Made by a program: the position numbers and the translations under genes
The notes under the pieces: model-generated
Database searches by the model: none
The model's input: the letters and a program-made list of their open reading frames with translations, nothing else
What the model was told of the DNA's origin: nothing
NCBI RefSeq assembly: GCF_002250055.1
Contig: NZ_CP018866.1
Span: forward strand, 1,852,501-1,916,500
Length of the DNA stretch: 64,000 nt
Source: Sutcliffiella cohnii
GTDB lineage: Bacteria; Bacillota; Bacilli; Bacillales; Bacillaceae_I
Direction of reading: 5' to 3'
Part shown: positions 37,531 through 46,683 of the stretch, in pieces
Position numbering within the stretch: position 1 is the first letter of the stretch
Layout of the letters: the number at the start of each line of letters is the position of its first letter

Positions 37531-38322
37531 ATGAATAGTTATAAAGGTTTATTGAAAAAGGAGTGGCTCTTATCAAAAAATTGGATGATGATTGGCTTAT
37601 TCATTATGCTTGGAATTATTTTAATAAGTTGGGGCTTTTCTCAATATTACGATAATCCGTATATATTATTTGGAGCTTGCTTAACTATTTTTAGCTTTCA
37701 CATTTTTTACATTTTTGCGTTCTTTATTAGCAGCTTAATTTTAGAAGGCAAAACACACTTATGGCTACATTCTCCACAATCGACTCTAGCTTTAGTTAGT
37801 AGTAAACTCCTTATTGCTGTTTTTATAAATGTGATCAGTATCTCTATTTTCAGTTTGATACTTTATGTTGTTTTAAAATTGTATAAAGGAATTATTCCGT
37901 ACTCTCAAGTTTACACAAATATTAGTGTGGATATATTTTTTTACAGTATCGGAATAACTATTATAGGCATTTATTTTGGAGTTTTAGGACTTTTTTATTG
38001 GGTCGTTTATCAATCATTAGGAAGTGTTACCTTTTTAAAGAAATGGAAAGGTATTGTATTAATCGTTATCTTTCTAATAACAAACTATTGTATAAACAAA
38101 ATATCTCAATGGGACGTTTATGAATCAATTTTACAATTTGGTCCGATACCAATTCAGCTTGTCACGCAATTTACGATAGGTGATCAAGAAAGCGGAATGT
38201 CCTATTTTGGATTAGGGCCAGAAATGTTATCGGTAGGTGGGATAGCGACATACGTGACTGTAGTGCTGGGAATTATTTATGTAAGTAGTTGGTTGATTGA
38301 TAAGGTGGTGGAAATGACGTGA
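37531..38322 (+). CDS. ABC-2 type permease, YtrC/D-like
   Basis: A 263-residue membrane protein with six hydrophobic segments and no ATPase domain. It is a paralogue of the 39392 permease (compare LLKKEWLLSKNW and LLRKDWMLSQTW at the N-termini). GGGTG at 37520-37524 favours ATG 37531 over GTG 37522. First gene of the operon; overlaps the GntR gene by 4 bp. Confidence 0.85.
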   Translation: MNSYKGLLKKEWLLSKNWMMIGLFIMLGIILISWGFSQYYDNPYILFGACLTIFSFHIFYIFAFFISSLILEGKTHLWLHSPQSTLALVSSKLLIAVFINVISISIFSLILYVVLKLYKGIIPYSQVYTNISVDIFFYSIGITIIGIYFGVLGLFYWVVYQSLGSVTFLKKWKGIVLIVIFLITNYCINKISQWDVYESILQFGPIPIQLVTQFTIGDQESGMSYFGLGPEMLSVGGIATYVTVVLGIIYVSSWLIDKVVEMT

Positions 38323-38693
38323 CAAAGTATGATACTGATAAGCCGATCTATTTACAAATTATAGACCGTATTACGAAACAAGTAATTAGAGGAGAAATAA
38401 AACCCGGAGATAAGCTTCCTTCCGTACGTGAAATGGCTATACAGTCGGAGGTGAACCCGAACACAGTTCAGCGGACTTATCAAGAGATGGAGAGGATGGG
38501 AATGGTGGAAACGAGGAGAGGGCAAGGAACGTTTGTGACAGAAAACAATACGGTTCTTATACAGTTAAAAGTAGAGATGGAGAAGCAAGTAATTGAAAGA
38601 TTCATTAACGGAATGAGGGAGCTCGGTATAGAGGACCAAAACATTGTTCATAGTGTACAAATGTTTTTAAAAGGGGGAGAAGACCGTGATTAA
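38319..38693 (+). CDS. GntR-family repressor, YtrA subfamily
   Basis: A 124-residue DNA-binding protein: winged helix (about 8-75, PIYLQIIDRITKQVIRGEIKPGDKLPS cut here to its start) with a short C-terminal helical tail. The small size is typical of the YtrA group, which regulates adjacent ABC transporters in response to cell-envelope antibiotics. GTG start overlapping the previous stop. Confidence 0.9.
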   Translation: MTKYDTDKPIYLQIIDRITKQVIRGEIKPGDKLPSVREMAIQSEVNPNTVQRTYQEMERMGMVETRRGQGTFVTENNTVLIQLKVEMEKQVIERFINGMRELGIEDQNIVHSVQMFLKGGEDRD

Positions 38694-39378
38694 ATTCGAA
38701 AGTGTAACAAAACAGTATGGTAAAGATATTGCACTAGGTCAAACGTCCATTATATTTGAAAAAGGAAAAATAACTGGTTTACTAGGACCAAATGGTAGTG
38801 GAAAATCTACAAGTTTAAAAATGATGGCTGGGTTAGTGAAACCAACGAAAGGTTTCGTTACAGTAGATGGGGAGAAAGTTGATAGAACGATTGCTAAAAA
38901 GGTAGCGTATTTAACAGAATTAGATTTTTATTATGAACCATTTACTGTTCAAAATATGATTGACTTTTATGCGAGTCAATTTACTGATTTTCAAAATGAT
39001 AAGGCAGAAAAGTTATTACAGTTTATGAAGCTAGATAAATCTAAAAAGCTAAAACATTTATCAAAGGGAAATAGAGGTAGGTTGAAGTTAGTGTTAGCAC
39101 TAGCTAGAAATGCGGAGTATGTATTAATGGATGAACCATTTTCTGGGTTAGACCCAATGGTTAGAAATTCCATTGTAAAAGGCTTGTTAACTTACGTTGA
39201 TTTTGGAAAACAGACCATTATTATCGCAACTCATGAGATTGATGAAATAGAACCACTGTTAGATGATGTCGTATTAATAAAAAATGGAAACTTTTTAGCA
39301 AAACAAAACGTAGAACAGTTAAGAGAAAATCAACAGCTTTCCGTAAAAGACTGGATGATTCAACAATTTGATGAATAA
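38686..39378 (+). CDS. ABC transporter ATPase, YtrB-like
   Basis: A 230-residue ATPase: Walker A GPNGSGKS, signature LSKGNRGRLKLVLALAR (variant of LSGGQ), Walker B VLMDEPFSGLD. Works with the two related permeases on either side. AAAGGGGGAG overlaps the end of the GntR gene. The Asn-Arg substitution in the signature is frequent in the ABC-2/YtrB type. Confidence 0.9.
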   Translation: MIKFESVTKQYGKDIALGQTSIIFEKGKITGLLGPNGSGKSTSLKMMAGLVKPTKGFVTVDGEKVDRTIAKKVAYLTELDFYYEPFTVQNMIDFYASQFTDFQNDKAEKLLQFMKLDKSKKLKHLSKGNRGRLKLVLALARNAEYVLMDEPFSGLDPMVRNSIVKGLLTYVDFGKQTIIIATHEIDEIEPLLDDVVLIKNGNFLAKQNVEQLRENQQLSVKDWMIQQFDE

Positions 39379-39391
39379 AGGGGGAAGAAAA

Positions 39392-40156
39392 GTGAGAACT
39401 TTAACTGGGCTTTTACGGAAAGATTGGATGTTGTCCCAGACGTGGTTTTTGCGAAATTTATTAGTAATCTTTGCAATCTGGTTAGTTAGTATCGGTATTG
39501 GTCAATATTTTAACGAGTTAGAAGTTCCATTTTATGCTTTAGGTTTTATTGTGTCACTTCATATATTTTATCCCCTTTGGCATATATTGACGAGCTTGTC
39601 TTATGAAGCAAAAACACAAGTTTGGCTTCATAATCCAAACTCTATGGTTTTATTTATCGGAAGTAAGCTTATTATGGCAGTCGTATCAGCTTTGCTCTCG
39701 ATATTGTTATCAATGTTACTTTACGGGATATCAATTCTTTTATTTAAGAATTTACTAGAGATGGATTTTTCTGATTTTATCAATGTAACAACAGGCGTGT
39801 GGCTTGCTTCGATTTATATTGCAGTTTGGGCTATCTTTTATTGGAGTATTTATTACACGTTAATTATGAAAATGAAAAATAAAATAATAGTTTCCATTAT
39901 TGTGGCGATTTTAGCTTATGCAACTATGATTCCGCATACTTTATTTTCTAATTCAGCGATGTATACAAGGTTACTAGAAATTGGGCCGATTCCTATTAAC
40001 TTATATCAATCCATTTTTACTAATAATGAAGATGAGATTCTATATGAATTTGCTTTAAATAATGCATCAATCGGTCTGTTGGTTTTCTATGGAGGAATTG
40101 CGCTATTACTATTTTTGGTAAGTGCTAGATTGGTAAACAAAAAAGTAGAATTGTAG
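39392..40156 (+). CDS. ABC-2 type permease, second copy
   Basis: A 254-residue paralogue of the 37531 protein with six hydrophobic segments. The frame opens in the ATPase at 39368, but AAGGGGGAAG favours GTG 39392. It should pair with the first permease and the YtrB-like ATPase. Confidence 0.85.
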   Translation: MRTLTGLLRKDWMLSQTWFLRNLLVIFAIWLVSIGIGQYFNELEVPFYALGFIVSLHIFYPLWHILTSLSYEAKTQVWLHNPNSMVLFIGSKLIMAVVSALLSILLSMLLYGISILLFKNLLEMDFSDFINVTTGVWLASIYIAVWAIFYWSIYYTLIMKMKNKIIVSIIVAILAYATMIPHTLFSNSAMYTRLLEIGPIPINLYQSIFTNNEDEILYEFALNNASIGLLVFYGGIALLLFLVSARLVNKKVEL

Positions 40157-40168
40157 GGAGGAGAAAGA

Positions 40169-41083
40169 ATGAATAATGTAACGGTTCAGTTACAAGATGT
40201 ATGTAAAGAGATTAAAGGTAAAAAAATTATTAAAAATGTATCGTTTGATGTATATGAAGGAGAAGTATTTGGATTTTTAGGACCAAATGGTGCTGGGAAA
40301 ACTACTACGATAAGAATGATGGTAGGCCTTATGGGAATATCTTCAGGAGATATTAAAATTGCAGGATATAGTATTAAAGAAAATTTTGAAAAAGCTGTGC
40401 AACAAGTAGGAGCGATTGTCGAAAACCCAGAAATGTATAAGTTTCTATCCGGCTATTCAAATTTAAAGCAATACGCGAGAATGATTCCAGGTATTACAGA
40501 AGAACGAATCGAAGCAGTTATTGAATTAGTTGGGTTAGAGAAGCGAATTAAAGAAAAAGTAAAGACGTATTCACTTGGGATGAGACAGCGGTTAGGGATA
40601 GCACAAGCACTACTTCATGAACCGAAAGTGCTAATTCTCGATGAACCGACGAATGGACTTGATCCAGCTGGAATAAGAGAGATACGTGATTATTTAAGAA
40701 GATTAGCCCGAGAAGAAGGAATGACTGTCATCGTTTCTAGTCATCTATTATCGGAAATGGAATTAATGTGTGATCGCGTCGGCATCATTCAGCAAGGAGA
40801 ATTGCTAGATATACAAAGTATTAAAGATTTTGTTCATGACGATAGTACCCTTTACGAATTACAGGTTACACCTGTGGAAGAAGCATTATCTATCCTTCAC
40901 TCGATGGATATCGAGGCAACGATAGTGAAAAATAAGCTGCACGCTTCTATCGAAAGAGACAATATGCCAGAGGTAATCAGTCTTTTAGTAGAAAAGAAAA
41001 TTTCAATATATGAAGTAAGGGAACAGTCAAAAACATTAGAAGAAAAATTCCTTGAAAAAACATCGAGTAAGAAGGGGGCATAA
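40169..41083 (+). CDS. ABC transporter ATPase, BcrA/drug-resistance type
   Basis: A 304-residue ATPase with Walker A GPNGAGKTTT, signature YSLGMRQRLGIAQAL and Walker B LILDEPTNGLDP; C-terminal extension of about 80 residues as in BcrA-type exporters for peptide antibiotics. AGGGAGGAG ribosome binding site. Overlaps the next gene by 1 bp. Confidence 0.92.
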   Translation: MNNVTVQLQDVCKEIKGKKIIKNVSFDVYEGEVFGFLGPNGAGKTTTIRMMVGLMGISSGDIKIAGYSIKENFEKAVQQVGAIVENPEMYKFLSGYSNLKQYARMIPGITEERIEAVIELVGLEKRIKEKVKTYSLGMRQRLGIAQALLHEPKVLILDEPTNGLDPAGIREIRDYLRRLAREEGMTVIVSSHLLSEMELMCDRVGIIQQGELLDIQSIKDFVHDDSTLYELQVTPVEEALSILHSMDIEATIVKNKLHASIERDNMPEVISLLVEKKISIYEVREQSKTLEEKFLEKTSSKKGA

Positions 41084-42030
41084 TGATGATAAATTTAATT
41101 AAAAATGAATGTATTAAGTGGTTTAAAAGGCCGAGCTTTTACGTTATGTCTTCTATTTTAGTAGGTCTATCGGTTTTAGGATTAGTTTTTGTTTTACTTT
41201 TAGACAATATGCCTTCAAGTGCCGATGGGCCGCTAGATTGGCGTCAACAGTTAGAAAGCGATAACGAAACATATAGTGAAATTTTAGAAAGTAATTCTTT
41301 CGGTGATATTAGCTATTATGAAAGACAAATTGCACTAAATGAATACCGTTTAGAGAATAATTTACCTCCAACGGAAAATTATTCTGTATGGAATTTTATT
41401 GAGGATAATATTGGACTCTCTAGTATTATTACGTTGTTCGTTATTATCATCGCAGGTGGGATGGTAGCAAGTGAATTTAGTTGGGGTACGATTAAGCTTT
41501 TAATGATTCGCCCGATTAAGCGAAGTAAAATATTGCTATCCAAATATATCGCTGTTCTCATCTTTACTTTCATATTTTTCAGTCTATTATTTGTTTCTTC
41601 CTTTATTGTTGGAGCGATCTTTTTTGGGTTTGAAAGTCAGCCGTCCCTGCAATATTTTAATGGAGAAGTATTTGTATGGTCACCGTTTGCTGCGATAGTA
41701 TTTAAGTTGTTCTTACAGTCGATAGCAGTAATGATGTATGCAACGATTGCGTTTATGATTTCGAGTGTTTTCCGAAATAACTCTTTAGCAATTGGGATAT
41801 CGATTTTCCTTTACTTTACTGGTACGACGGTTACTCAGCTTGTTGGAATGAAGTATGAATGGGCTAAGTTTTCACCGTTTGCGAATATTAATTTTGAATC
41901 TGTTATACAAGGAAGTCCGTTAGTGGAAGGAACTACTTTGTTGTTTTCTATTGTTATGTTTTTACTATATTTTATTGTTTTTCATGTTATTAGTTTTACT
42001 GTGTTTACGAAAAGAGATATTGCAGCGTAA
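41083..42030 (+). CDS. ABC-2 type permease, BcrB type
   Basis: A 315-residue membrane protein with six hydrophobic segments and a large extracellular loop after the first (about 40-115). Its first helix follows WFKRPSFYVMSS, typical of ABC-2 partners. Last gene of the 37.5-42.0 kb operon, followed by a terminator. Confidence 0.9.
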   Translation: MMINLIKNECIKWFKRPSFYVMSSILVGLSVLGLVFVLLLDNMPSSADGPLDWRQQLESDNETYSEILESNSFGDISYYERQIALNEYRLENNLPPTENYSVWNFIEDNIGLSSIITLFVIIIAGGMVASEFSWGTIKLLMIRPIKRSKILLSKYIAVLIFTFIFFSLLFVSSFIVGAIFFGFESQPSLQYFNGEVFVWSPFAAIVFKLFLQSIAVMMYATIAFMISSVFRNNSLAIGISIFLYFTGTTVTQLVGMKYEWAKFSPFANINFESVIQGSPLVEGTTLLFSIVMFLLYFIVFHVISFTVFTKRDIAA

Positions 42031-42059
42031 AATACTCCATTTTTGGGGTATTTTTTTTC
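42030..42059 (+). terminator. Terminator of the ABC operon
   Basis: AATACTCC and GGGGTATT pair, then eight T residues. Confidence 0.85.
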
Positions 42060-42089
42060 TGAATTGAAAAGGTAATGGTGCTGTTTGAA

Positions 42090-42230
42090 GTTAGTCCGTT
42101 CCTCTCCGCTGCAGGTACTCGCTTTCCGCGGGGAGAAACGGAAGCCTCCTCGGCGTAAACGCCTGCGGGGTCTCCCGATTCCTCTTCTTCCCGCAGGAGT
42201 CTCGCACCTTCCGCTCCGATCCACTCTCGG
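42090..42230. repeat. GC-rich intergenic repeat element of the Bacillaceae type
   Basis: About 140 bp much richer in GC than its surroundings, with strong internal pairing (CCTGCGGG/CCCGCAGG; CTTTCCGCGGGGAG; GGAAGCCTCCTCGG). From memory, sequences with CGCTTTCCGCGGGGAG and CCCGCAGGAGTCTCGC recur in Bacillus intergenic regions. Open frames read through it on the minus strand have no ribosome binding site and are rejected. The remaining 42231-42498 contains a 12-bp palindrome TGTATCGATACA at 42462-42473. Confidence 0.7.
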
Positions 42231-42498
42231 TTTTAAATTTTGAAAGGCAAAAACATTGTAGCTGTTCTAAACCGAGCCACCGATTTTCATTCGTCATGAT
42301 GCAATGTTTACCTTGTATGAACTACCTACTTATGTTATCCGTTCTATCAACCTACGGAATAGGTCTCTTGATTTACTCCAAAAATAAAATAAGCAATTTC
42401 CCTTGAAGAAAATCTTGAGAAAGTTTTTAAAACCTTTTTGATTTTTGTTTCGTTTAACTAGTGTATCGATACAAAAATGATAGAAAAAGGTGTTATAG

Positions 42499-43203
42499 AT
42501 GATAACGATTAAAAATTTATCCCATGAGTTTATAATTGGGAAGAAAAATAATAAACAAAAAATACCTGTATTAAATGATATTAATCTCTCTATTTATGAG
42601 GGGGAAATTGTTTCTATTGTTGGAAAGAGTGGTTCGGGGAAATCTACTTTATTAAATTTAATGAGTGGTTTTATGAAGCCGACATCTGGAACAATTGAAA
42701 TAAACGGAATGGATGTGACTAAACTTACTGAAGCGAAATGGTCTGAATTTCGTTTGAATCATATCGGATTTATTTTTCAAAGCTTTCAACTCATCCCAAC
42801 TATGACTGCTTTTGCCAACGTAGAGTTACCTCTAAAAATGGTGGGTGTTGGAGAGCACGCAAGAAAAATTAGAGTACTAGAAGTGTTAGAAAAAGTTGGC
42901 TTAAATGGCTTTGAAGAATTTTATCCTAGCGAGTTATCTGGTGGCCAACAGCAGCGTGTAGGAATTGCTAGAGCACTCATTACGAAACCTAACTTAATAT
43001 TAGCTGATGAGCCGACTGGTAGTTTAGATAGTGAAACGGAACAGGAGTTTTTACAGTTTATTAAACAATTAAATGAAATAGATGGTATTACGTTTGTTAT
43101 TATTACACATGATCAAGATGTTGCCCGTATTGCACATAGAACGGTACAGCTTAAGCATGGCAGGTTAGAAGAAAGAGGAGAGTTATATGAAGTTTCGAGA
43201 TAA
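42499..43203 (+). CDS. ABC transporter ATPase, LolD/MacB type
   Basis: A 234-residue ATPase with Walker A GKSGSGKSTL, signature LSGGQQQRVGIARAL and Walker B LILADEPTGSLD, typical of the LolD/MacB/YtrE group that powers FtsX-like permeases. Overlaps its permease gene by 17 bp. Confidence 0.92.
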   Translation: MITIKNLSHEFIIGKKNNKQKIPVLNDINLSIYEGEIVSIVGKSGSGKSTLLNLMSGFMKPTSGTIEINGMDVTKLTEAKWSEFRLNHIGFIFQSFQLIPTMTAFANVELPLKMVGVGEHARKIRVLEVLEKVGLNGFEEFYPSELSGGQQQRVGIARALITKPNLILADEPTGSLDSETEQEFLQFIKQLNEIDGITFVIITHDQDVARIAHRTVQLKHGRLEERGELYEVSR

Positions 43204-44503
43204 AAATAAGTTTGTGAAAGATAATATGAAGAAAAATAAAAGCCGTGTATTTATGACCGTTCTCGCAACCGCAATGGCATGTGCCTTTTTAATGGTATTA
43301 GCTTCCGTTGGTTTTGGTCTACATAAATATATTGTTCAAGATATTACTGAAACACGGCTAGTGACAGAAGTGGAAATTCATGGGAAAGACGACCCGGATA
43401 ATCAGTATTTAACAGATGAGGATATTCGTTATTTCGAAAGTATAGAAAATGTAAAAACGGTAACTCGTTATCGTAGCTTAGATAATTATGAAGCATTTTA
43501 CACATTTGATGAATATAAAGTACCATATGTTACAACGAGAGTAGTTCATTATCCATCTGAACTTCAGTCTAATTTTGAATTAGAGGAAGGACGAATGCCA
43601 GAAGCTGCAAATGAAGTTGTGATCGGCTATCATTTTTCACATCATTTAGAAAAAGACGGAGAATTTATTGAAAACGCTGAAGTTAATATGCTGAACAAAG
43701 AAATTATTTTAACAGTTCCACAAATGAAGGATGGAGAACAAGTAACGAAGGATTTCGCACTAAAAGTTGTTGGAATTGCAAAGCAACCTACGAAACAATG
43801 GACTCAAGACAACTATGTAAACATTTCAGATGAAACATTAAAAGAAATTGAAAAGTTTACAGAAACGAGACTTGGTACATTCCTTAATCCGAATCTTCCA
43901 GAGGAAACGATTGAACAATTAAAAGATTTCTCCATCACATATTCGAATATCAGTGTGTATACGAACAATATGGAACAAGTAATGCCAATTTTAGAGGAAG
44001 TTCAAGAAAAAGGCTATTATGCATATTCTGCTGTTCAAGAATTAAAAGAAGTGAACATGATATTCTCGGTAATGAAGGTAGGATTAATTTTTATTGGCAC
44101 GATAGCGGTCATTATTGCATCAATAGGTATATTTAATACGATGTCCATGGCGGTAACAGAGCGTACGCAAGATATTGGAATAATGAAGGCAATTGGCGGA
44201 AGCCCAAAAATGATTAAAAGCTTGTTTTTAATGGAAAGTGCCTACATTGGAATCATCGGTTCTGTAATAGGAGCTCTCGCCGCATATGCAGTAAGCTATG
44301 GTGTTAATCTGTTATTACCGGTAGTTGTGAAAGGTATGTATGGAGAAGAGGTAGGAACGGATATTTTATTATCTTACATTCCTTGGTCCCTAACATTAAT
44401 CAGTGTAGGTATAAGTGTCATAGTCGCTATTTTATCTGGATTAAAACCTGCAGCTAAAGCAACAAGAATTGATGTATTAAAAGCATTAAGAAGAGACATT
44501 TAA
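43187..44503 (+). CDS. FtsX/MacB-type permease
   Basis: A 438-residue membrane protein: one N-terminal helix, a large extracellular MacB-type domain (about 45-285), then three helices of the FtsX domain (NTMSMAVTERTQDIGIMKAIGG segment). With the preceding ATPase it forms a mechanotransmitting exporter or antibiotic-resistance complex; YtrF is a plausible analogue. Confidence 0.9.
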   Translation: MKFRDKNKFVKDNMKKNKSRVFMTVLATAMACAFLMVLASVGFGLHKYIVQDITETRLVTEVEIHGKDDPDNQYLTDEDIRYFESIENVKTVTRYRSLDNYEAFYTFDEYKVPYVTTRVVHYPSELQSNFELEEGRMPEAANEVVIGYHFSHHLEKDGEFIENAEVNMLNKEIILTVPQMKDGEQVTKDFALKVVGIAKQPTKQWTQDNYVNISDETLKEIEKFTETRLGTFLNPNLPEETIEQLKDFSITYSNISVYTNNMEQVMPILEEVQEKGYYAYSAVQELKEVNMIFSVMKVGLIFIGTIAVIIASIGIFNTMSMAVTERTQDIGIMKAIGGSPKMIKSLFLMESAYIGIIGSVIGALAAYAVSYGVNLLLPVVVKGMYGEEVGTDILLSYIPWSLTLISVGISVIVAILSGLKPAAKATRIDVLKALRRDI

Positions 44504-44542
44504 AAAGGAGTCGTCCCTTATTGGACAGCTCCTATTTTTTAT
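44503..44542 (+). terminator. Terminator after the LolD/MacB pair
   Basis: AAAAAGGAG.CGTCC and GGAC.GCTCCTATTTTTT pair, followed by T residues. Confidence 0.8.
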
Positions 44543-44648
44543 AAAAATACTTGTAACTAAATTGTAAAGAAAACGACTATATGTATAAATAGGAAAAATC
44601 ATTATAATAGATTAGTATGACATCTGAGAATGATACTGGAGGCCTGAA

Positions 44649-45530
44649 ATGACCAAGAAACAAAAAAGGAATTTATTATATGTATTACCGCTAATCCTAC
44701 TAGTCGCAACTATTGTAGCATTTTTGTTAGTGGGTAAATTTCCGTTCGACAAAAATAACGTGATAGTAAATTTAAATAATGAATCTATCATTGAAATTCC
44801 GTTAAATCAAGACAAGGTAGCGGAGAGTGAAATCGTGAATGAAAATAATAACCCGGCCCCTGAAGTTAACGAAGAAATAGTAGAGGAACCGATGGAAGAA
44901 CAGGAGGAAAAGGTGACCGAAGCACAGGATGAAGAAAGGATCGCATACTTAACTTTTGATGACGGACCACAGCCGATAACAGAGGAGCTTTTAAACATAC
45001 TTGCTGAATATAATGCGAAAGCAACATTTTTTATGTTAGAACCACAAATGGTTAAGCATAAAGAAATTGTGGAACGTATGGTAGAGGAAGGTCACACGCT
45101 AGCATTACACGGTGTATCACATGATAAAAAACAATTTTATGCTTCTCAATTTTCTGTGATTAATGAAATGCGCCAATCTCAACAAACAGTAAAAGATATT
45201 ACAAATGTTGAGACGGTAATTATTCGAACTCCATTCGGTTCTTCTCCTCACATGACCCCGTCTTACAAAGATGCTGTGAAAAAAGAAGGCTTTATTTTAT
45301 GGGATTGGAATGTGGATAGTCGAGATTGGCAGTTTAGAGGACCTGAATATATTAGTCATACTTTGCTTCAAGTAGAAGAAGTAGTAAATCGGGGAGAAAA
45401 CCCAGTTATCTTACTACATGACTTAATATCAACGGTCGACTTTATTACGGTATTGTTAGATGAGCTTGTTGAAATGGGATTTGTTTTTAAGAATATTGAT
45501 GAAGCTATGGAGCCGATTGAATTAAAATGA
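44649..45530 (+). CDS. Membrane-anchored NodB polysaccharide deacetylase
   Basis: A 293-residue protein: N-terminal transmembrane helix (about 10-28), an acidic Glu-rich linker (about 60-100), and a NodB domain with LTFDDGPQP, ALHGVSHDK (metal His pair), RTPFGSSPHM and VILLHD. All catalytic motifs are present, supporting extracellular deacetylation of peptidoglycan. AGGC-type ribosome binding site is weak (CTGGAGG). Confidence 0.92.
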   Translation: MTKKQKRNLLYVLPLILLVATIVAFLLVGKFPFDKNNVIVNLNNESIIEIPLNQDKVAESEIVNENNNPAPEVNEEIVEEPMEEQEEKVTEAQDEERIAYLTFDDGPQPITEELLNILAEYNAKATFFMLEPQMVKHKEIVERMVEEGHTLALHGVSHDKKQFYASQFSVINEMRQSQQTVKDITNVETVIIRTPFGSSPHMTPSYKDAVKKEGFILWDWNVDSRDWQFRGPEYISHTLLQVEEVVNRGENPVILLHDLISTVDFITVLLDELVEMGFVFKNIDEAMEPIELK

Positions 45531-45539
45531 GGAAAATTA

Positions 45540-45995
45540 CTAATTCGGCTTCAATATCATAAATGTAAAAATTAATAGTGTTAAAATAATAACAACATAA
45601 TAATAATTACAAGCTTTTCTAAGTAGCATTAACTGTTCTAACGGTAATTGAGTAGACGCTCTATTATTTGGGTGGAGAACCCATTCTTGAAGCTCAAAAA
45701 GAGCTGGAAGGATAAAACCGATATACAAAACTTGTATTGCCATAAACAGTATGATCGAACCGAATAACCAAACTTGTAATATAGTACCGTAATCTCCTAA
45801 TAAGACTAGTAGAATACCAGAAATAACGGCTAGTGTTCCACCAATTTTAGGGAAATAGTGAAGCTTGTGATGAAGAATAAGGTTATGCCGTAAGTCTGAA
45901 ATTGTTTGACTTTTTCTAAGTAGAATAAAACTAAAAAACGTTGGACCAAAGCCGACAATAGAAGTTAAAACGTGGAACAGTACTAACCAGACCAA
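45540..45995 (-). CDS. DUF2269-like integral membrane protein
   Basis: A membrane protein with four hydrophobic segments and VLFHVLTSIVGFGPTFF near the start, resembling DUF2269 proteins. The open frame extends to a TTG at 46052 (170 residues), but AAGGGAGG at 46005-46012 sits 9 bp before TTG 45995 (151 residues), so this start is preferred. Function unknown; convergent with the deacetylase. Confidence 0.7.
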   Translation of the reverse strand: MVWLVLFHVLTSIVGFGPTFFSFILLRKSQTISDLRHNLILHHKLHYFPKIGGTLAVISGILLVLLGDYGTILQVWLFGSIILFMAIQVLYIGFILPALFELQEWVLHPNNRASTQLPLEQLMLLRKACNYYYVVIILTLLIFTFMILKPN

Positions 45996-46079
45996 TGTAA
46001 CCAATCCTCCCTTCATATCCATTCCGTATAATATATGAAGAAAATGGTGCAATCATGTGATTTTTCTTAAAATATAGAG

Positions 46080-46337
46080 ACGCTGCCCAAAAACAGTCTT
46101 AAAAACAGTGAGAAAAACGATTCGTTTTTCTCACTGTTTTGTTTATATGCTTTTTTCGTACTAAATTCGTTTTAGTTTGTAAGATTTCTATTAATTAGGT
46201 TCAAACACGAACATTATCATGCCCCTCGATAATGTAATGCTTAAGCACATTGCGAATAAAGCTATTAGTAATCCTTAATAAGATAATGAACAAAAAAGGT
46301 CCTAAAAGTCATTCTTAACTGACTTTTAGGACAGCCC
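46080..46337. mobile_element. Possible small IS remnant or MITE with imperfect terminal inverted repeats
   Basis: The left end GCTGCCCAAAAACAGTC (from 46082) and the inverted right end GGGCTGTCCTAAAAGTC (46337 downward) match at most positions. Inside lie a perfect 19-bp-stem hairpin (46102-46140) and a 13-bp-stem hairpin (46299-46332). A minus-strand frame (46201-46293, ending IEGHDNVRV) is too short to identify. Insertion origin is inference; no target-site duplication was found. Confidence 0.35.
46102..46142 (+). terminator. Perfect long hairpin
   Basis: AAAACAGTGAGAAAAACGA and its exact complement are separated by a single base, giving a 19-bp stem. It could terminate transcription or be an inverted-repeat remnant. 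Confidence 0.55.
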
Positions 46338-46339
46338 TT

Positions 46340-46501
46340 TTATTTTGTATCGGTTTTGTTCGGTGAAAGGAAATATAAATTTATTAACCGATCTAATTCT
46401 TGACTTATTTTAACTGTTTCGGAAGAGGACATACCTTTTAAGTTAGCAACATCCATCATCTGCCTACGTTTCTTTACTACAGCTAAGTGAAAGGTATTCA
46501 T
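46340..46501 (-). CDS. Spo0E-like aspartyl-phosphate phosphatase, short
   Basis: A 53-residue protein read on the minus strand, MNTFHLAVVKKRRQMMDVA, then GMSSSETVKISQELDRLINLY. SQELDRLI is the Spo0E catalytic signature. AAAAGGAGAGGAG precedes ATG 46501. Shorter than typical Spo0E but complete, with stop TAA at 46340. The gene ends against the hairpin at 46299-46332, which would serve as its terminator. It is a second family member after 11457. Confidence 0.82.
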   Translation of the reverse strand: MNTFHLAVVKKRRQMMDVANLKGMSSSETVKISQELDRLINLYFLSPNKTDTK

Positions 46502-46683
46502 CTATACTCCTCTCCTTTTAAAAAAAGTTTATATCATTCTATTATAGTAAATTAAATGAAGGTAGAAAATAGAAAAATAGTAAAAAGTGTGAAAAAATTA
46601 CTAATAATATGGACTTTTTTGGAAAAGTTTTATATTATATTTTATGTAAATAATGAATATTCCGAATTATAAAGGGGTGTGAA

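Noticed and set aside
41982..42297. Arg-rich minus-strand frames
   Set aside because: They arise from the GC-rich repeat; no ribosome binding site and no family resemblance.
43344..43526. 60-residue antisense frame
   Set aside because: It lies opposite the well supported MacB-type permease.
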